This document shows positions 4,853 to 5,727 of a stretch of DNA of 5,727 nt, in pieces (positions within the stretch are counted from its first letter, which is position 1; each line of letters starts with the position of its first letter). The position numbers were made by a program, and so were the translations under genes. Source of the stretch: Spirochaetia bacterium (GTDB taxonomy: Bacteria > Spirochaetota > Leptospiria > Leptospirales > Leptonemataceae); assembly GCA_029880625.1 (NCBI GenBank), contig JAOUOA010000218.1, positions 1 to 5,727 of the forward strand, given 5' to 3'. The notes under the pieces were generated by a model. It worked only from the letters and a program-made list of their open reading frames with translations. It was not told the DNA's origin and did no database searches.

Positions 4853-5203
4853 TTACGGCCCTTCCCATTCCAGCTTGCTTTTTTGCTCATCGGGCACAAT
4901 CGCAAAGAGATCCATTAATAGATCTCTGACCGATGTAAACGTGCCGGTATTCTGGGCTGACTGGCAATAATCTCTGGCATGCTCATTCAGAAACCAGATA
5001 TCATGATCGTCGAATTGCTCATCTAAAATAGTGACAGGTAAGCTATGTACCAGTTGACTTAGTTCGTAGGCCTCAATCCGCAATTTTCCAAAAACGATTC
5101 TGCGAGTTAAAACATTCCTGATAACAGGTAAGGCCGCTTTTAATAGTTCTGTATATATTTCGCTTTTGGTTTTCATACTTGTTAAATATAATAACGAAGA
5201 CAT
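4853..5203 (-). CDS. Hypothetical protein, 116 aa
   Basis: A small soluble protein on the minus strand, convergent with the zinc-ribbon gene and separated from it by 29 bases. It has a helical N-terminal region (KSEIYTELLKAALPVIRNVLTRR, about 13-35), a second helix (LRIEAYELSQLVHSL), then DDHDIWFLNEHARDYC (65-80) and a C-terminal helix ending in LFAIVPDEQKSKLEWEGP. I recall small proteins with an 'LF-IVPDE---KLEW-GP' ending in similar gene clusters, but no domain name or function. ATG 5203 is the longest start. M10 at 5176 (MKTKSEIY) is equally plausible, and neither has a clear SD. A broken gene lies 13 bases upstream on the same strand, so the two were probably co-transcribed. Confidence 0.74.
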   Translation of the reverse strand: MSSLLYLTSMKTKSEIYTELLKAALPVIRNVLTRRIVFGKLRIEAYELSQLVHSLPVTILDEQFDDHDIWFLNEHARDYCQSAQNTGTFTSVRDLLMDLFAIVPDEQKSKLEWEGP

Positions 5204-5216
5204 TCTGCTTTGTCAA

Positions 5217-5558
5217 CTATATATCCATATCTGGAAATGTCTGTCCCAAAAGTTCATCATAAATATTGAGTCTGCCTTTACCAACTCATTCAAATTCTCT
5301 GCTCCATAGAAGCGTTCCTTCTGAATCAAGCATTCTTCGATGAACAAGTTTTCTGCGGATGTATTGATCGATAATTTTTCTATTCCGGTCAAAAATGTCC
5401 GTTGGTGTGATTTCGTATCCATATCCGCTGATTTTAATTTCAGATCGAACAGTTCCATCCGCTGAATGCAGCTGGCAATATCGAAAGGCATGACATGCTG
5501 TGCGGCTAGATTCTGATGGCTGTGTAAGATAAGGACCGAACCCGGAATATAAAATCAT
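5217..5558 (-). pseudogene. Hypothetical gene interrupted by an in-frame TGA
   Basis: A minus-strand frame from ATG 5558 encodes 90 residues, including GYGYEITPTDIFDRNRKIID, RRKLVHRRMLDSEG and LLWSREFE. It meets TGA at 5286-5288 and continues in the same frame for 22 codons, VGKGRLNIYDELLGQTFP then DMDI, to TAG at 5217-5219. The piece after TGA reads like a genuine soluble C-terminus and stops 13 bases before the next gene, the spacing expected of an operon. The simplest reading is one 113-codon gene with a nonsense mutation (for example CGA to TGA), or a sequencing error. A rival frame on the same strand (5491 to 5213, 92 codons) is uninterrupted but less protein-like. I do not recognise the family, and no SD supports the start. 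Confidence 0.5.
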
Positions 5559-5608
5559 CCATCTGATAGGATGCTATATTTTTTTATTCTTGATTGAAGG
5601 ATTTTAGC

Positions 5609-5637
5609 TTGAAATTTACATGTCAAATATTTTTAAT
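5609..5637 (+). promoter_or_regulatory. Sigma-70-like promoter for the right-edge gene
   Basis: TTGAAA (5609-5614) and TTTAAT (5632-5637) each match the consensus at five of six bases with an ideal 17-base spacer. Transcription would start near 5644, just before the starts of the right-edge gene. This placement suits the ATG at 5661 better than the one at 5646, which would be almost leaderless. Confidence 0.42.
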
Positions 5638-5645
5638 ATAACAGA

Positions 5646-5727
5646 ATGAAACATCTATTCATGAAAACCAGTATTTATTTTGTTTATTTGAATTTCTCAG
5701 TATTTACTTTTTTATACTGCGAACGAA
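5646..5727 (+). CDS. N-terminus of a secreted protein or lipoprotein (runs off right edge)
   Basis: An open frame beginning with ATG at 5646, with a second in-frame ATG at 5661, runs to the window edge. It encodes an export-signal-like N-terminus: K-H and K-T near the start, the hydrophobic stretch SIYFVYLNFSVFTFLY, and a cysteine followed by E-R. From M5661 the cysteine is residue 20, a usual distance for a lipoprotein, although F-L-Y-C is a loose lipobox. Neither ATG has a clear SD. A good sigma-70-like promoter ends just upstream. Only 27 codons are visible, so the family cannot be named. Confidence 0.45.
   Translation, partial: MKHLFMKTSIYFVYLNFSVFTFLYCER

Noticed and set aside
4552..4929. 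125-codon plus-strand open frame overlapping the zinc-ribbon gene
   Set aside because: It is a shifted shadow of the well-supported zinc-ribbon gene and runs antisense into the minus-strand gene at 4853-5203. The composition is not protein-like and no SD is present.
5213..5491. 92-codon minus-strand open frame at the right end
   Set aside because: It overlaps the TGA-interrupted frame. Its C-terminus (MMNFWDRHFQIWIYS) is the shifted reading of the more natural DELLGQTFPDMDI. Kept only as the rival explanation.
5601..5626. Minus-strand promoter (TTGACA at 5626-5621, TAAAAT at 5606-5601) for the interrupted gene
   Set aside because: The spacer is only 14 bases, too short for a normal sigma-70 promoter.
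1..5727. Integron cassette array or CRISPR array
   Set aside because: The mix of small unknown genes raised the idea, but I found no repeated attC-like inverted sites, no regularly spaced repeats and no integrase.

Overview
This 5.7 kb, moderately AT-rich window is packed with small genes and contains no rRNA, tRNA, transposase or CRISPR array that I can see. It resembles an accessory island of small soluble proteins and small lipoproteins, of the sort found where polymorphic-toxin immunity genes accumulate. Shine-Dalgarno (SD) motifs (AGGAGA, AGGGG, AAGGA, AGGGGA) precede several starts. Three candidate lipoprotein signal peptides point to a diderm bacterium. Loose lipoboxes plus a TTG start would fit a spirochaete such as a Leptospiraceae member, but that is a weak inference and a gammaproteobacterium is not excluded.

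Left part (1-1010), minus strand: the 5' part of a lipoprotein gene runs off the left edge with an excellent SD. Next come a probable gene fossil (268-363) and an acidic hypothetical protein (386-931). A short divergent intergenic region follows.

Middle (1010-2521), plus strand: a small hypothetical protein, a lipoprotein best started at a TTG codon at 1503, a possible 27-residue membrane peptide overlapping its end, and a DEDDh 3'-5' exonuclease (DnaQ/RNase T fold).

Second plus-strand block (2702-4823): a DUF6714-like protein, then a three-gene run. That run is a 5'-truncated, frameshifted gene resembling DUF6939, an SMI1/KNR4 (SUKH) protein overlapping it by ATGA, and a cysteine-rich zinc-ribbon-like protein. 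A fragment of an antisense gene lies between DUF6714 and the truncated gene.

Right part (4853-5558), minus strand: a 116-residue hypothetical protein is preceded by a gene broken by one in-frame TGA. The window ends with the start of another secreted protein or lipoprotein on the plus strand.

The only clearly enzymatic product is the exonuclease. The SUKH protein is the best pointer to an immunity role. No toxin gene or Rhs/CDI carrier is visible. The several truncated, shifted or stop-interrupted genes suggest gene turnover by acquisition and decay. Family assignments are from memory of conserved motifs and were not searched.
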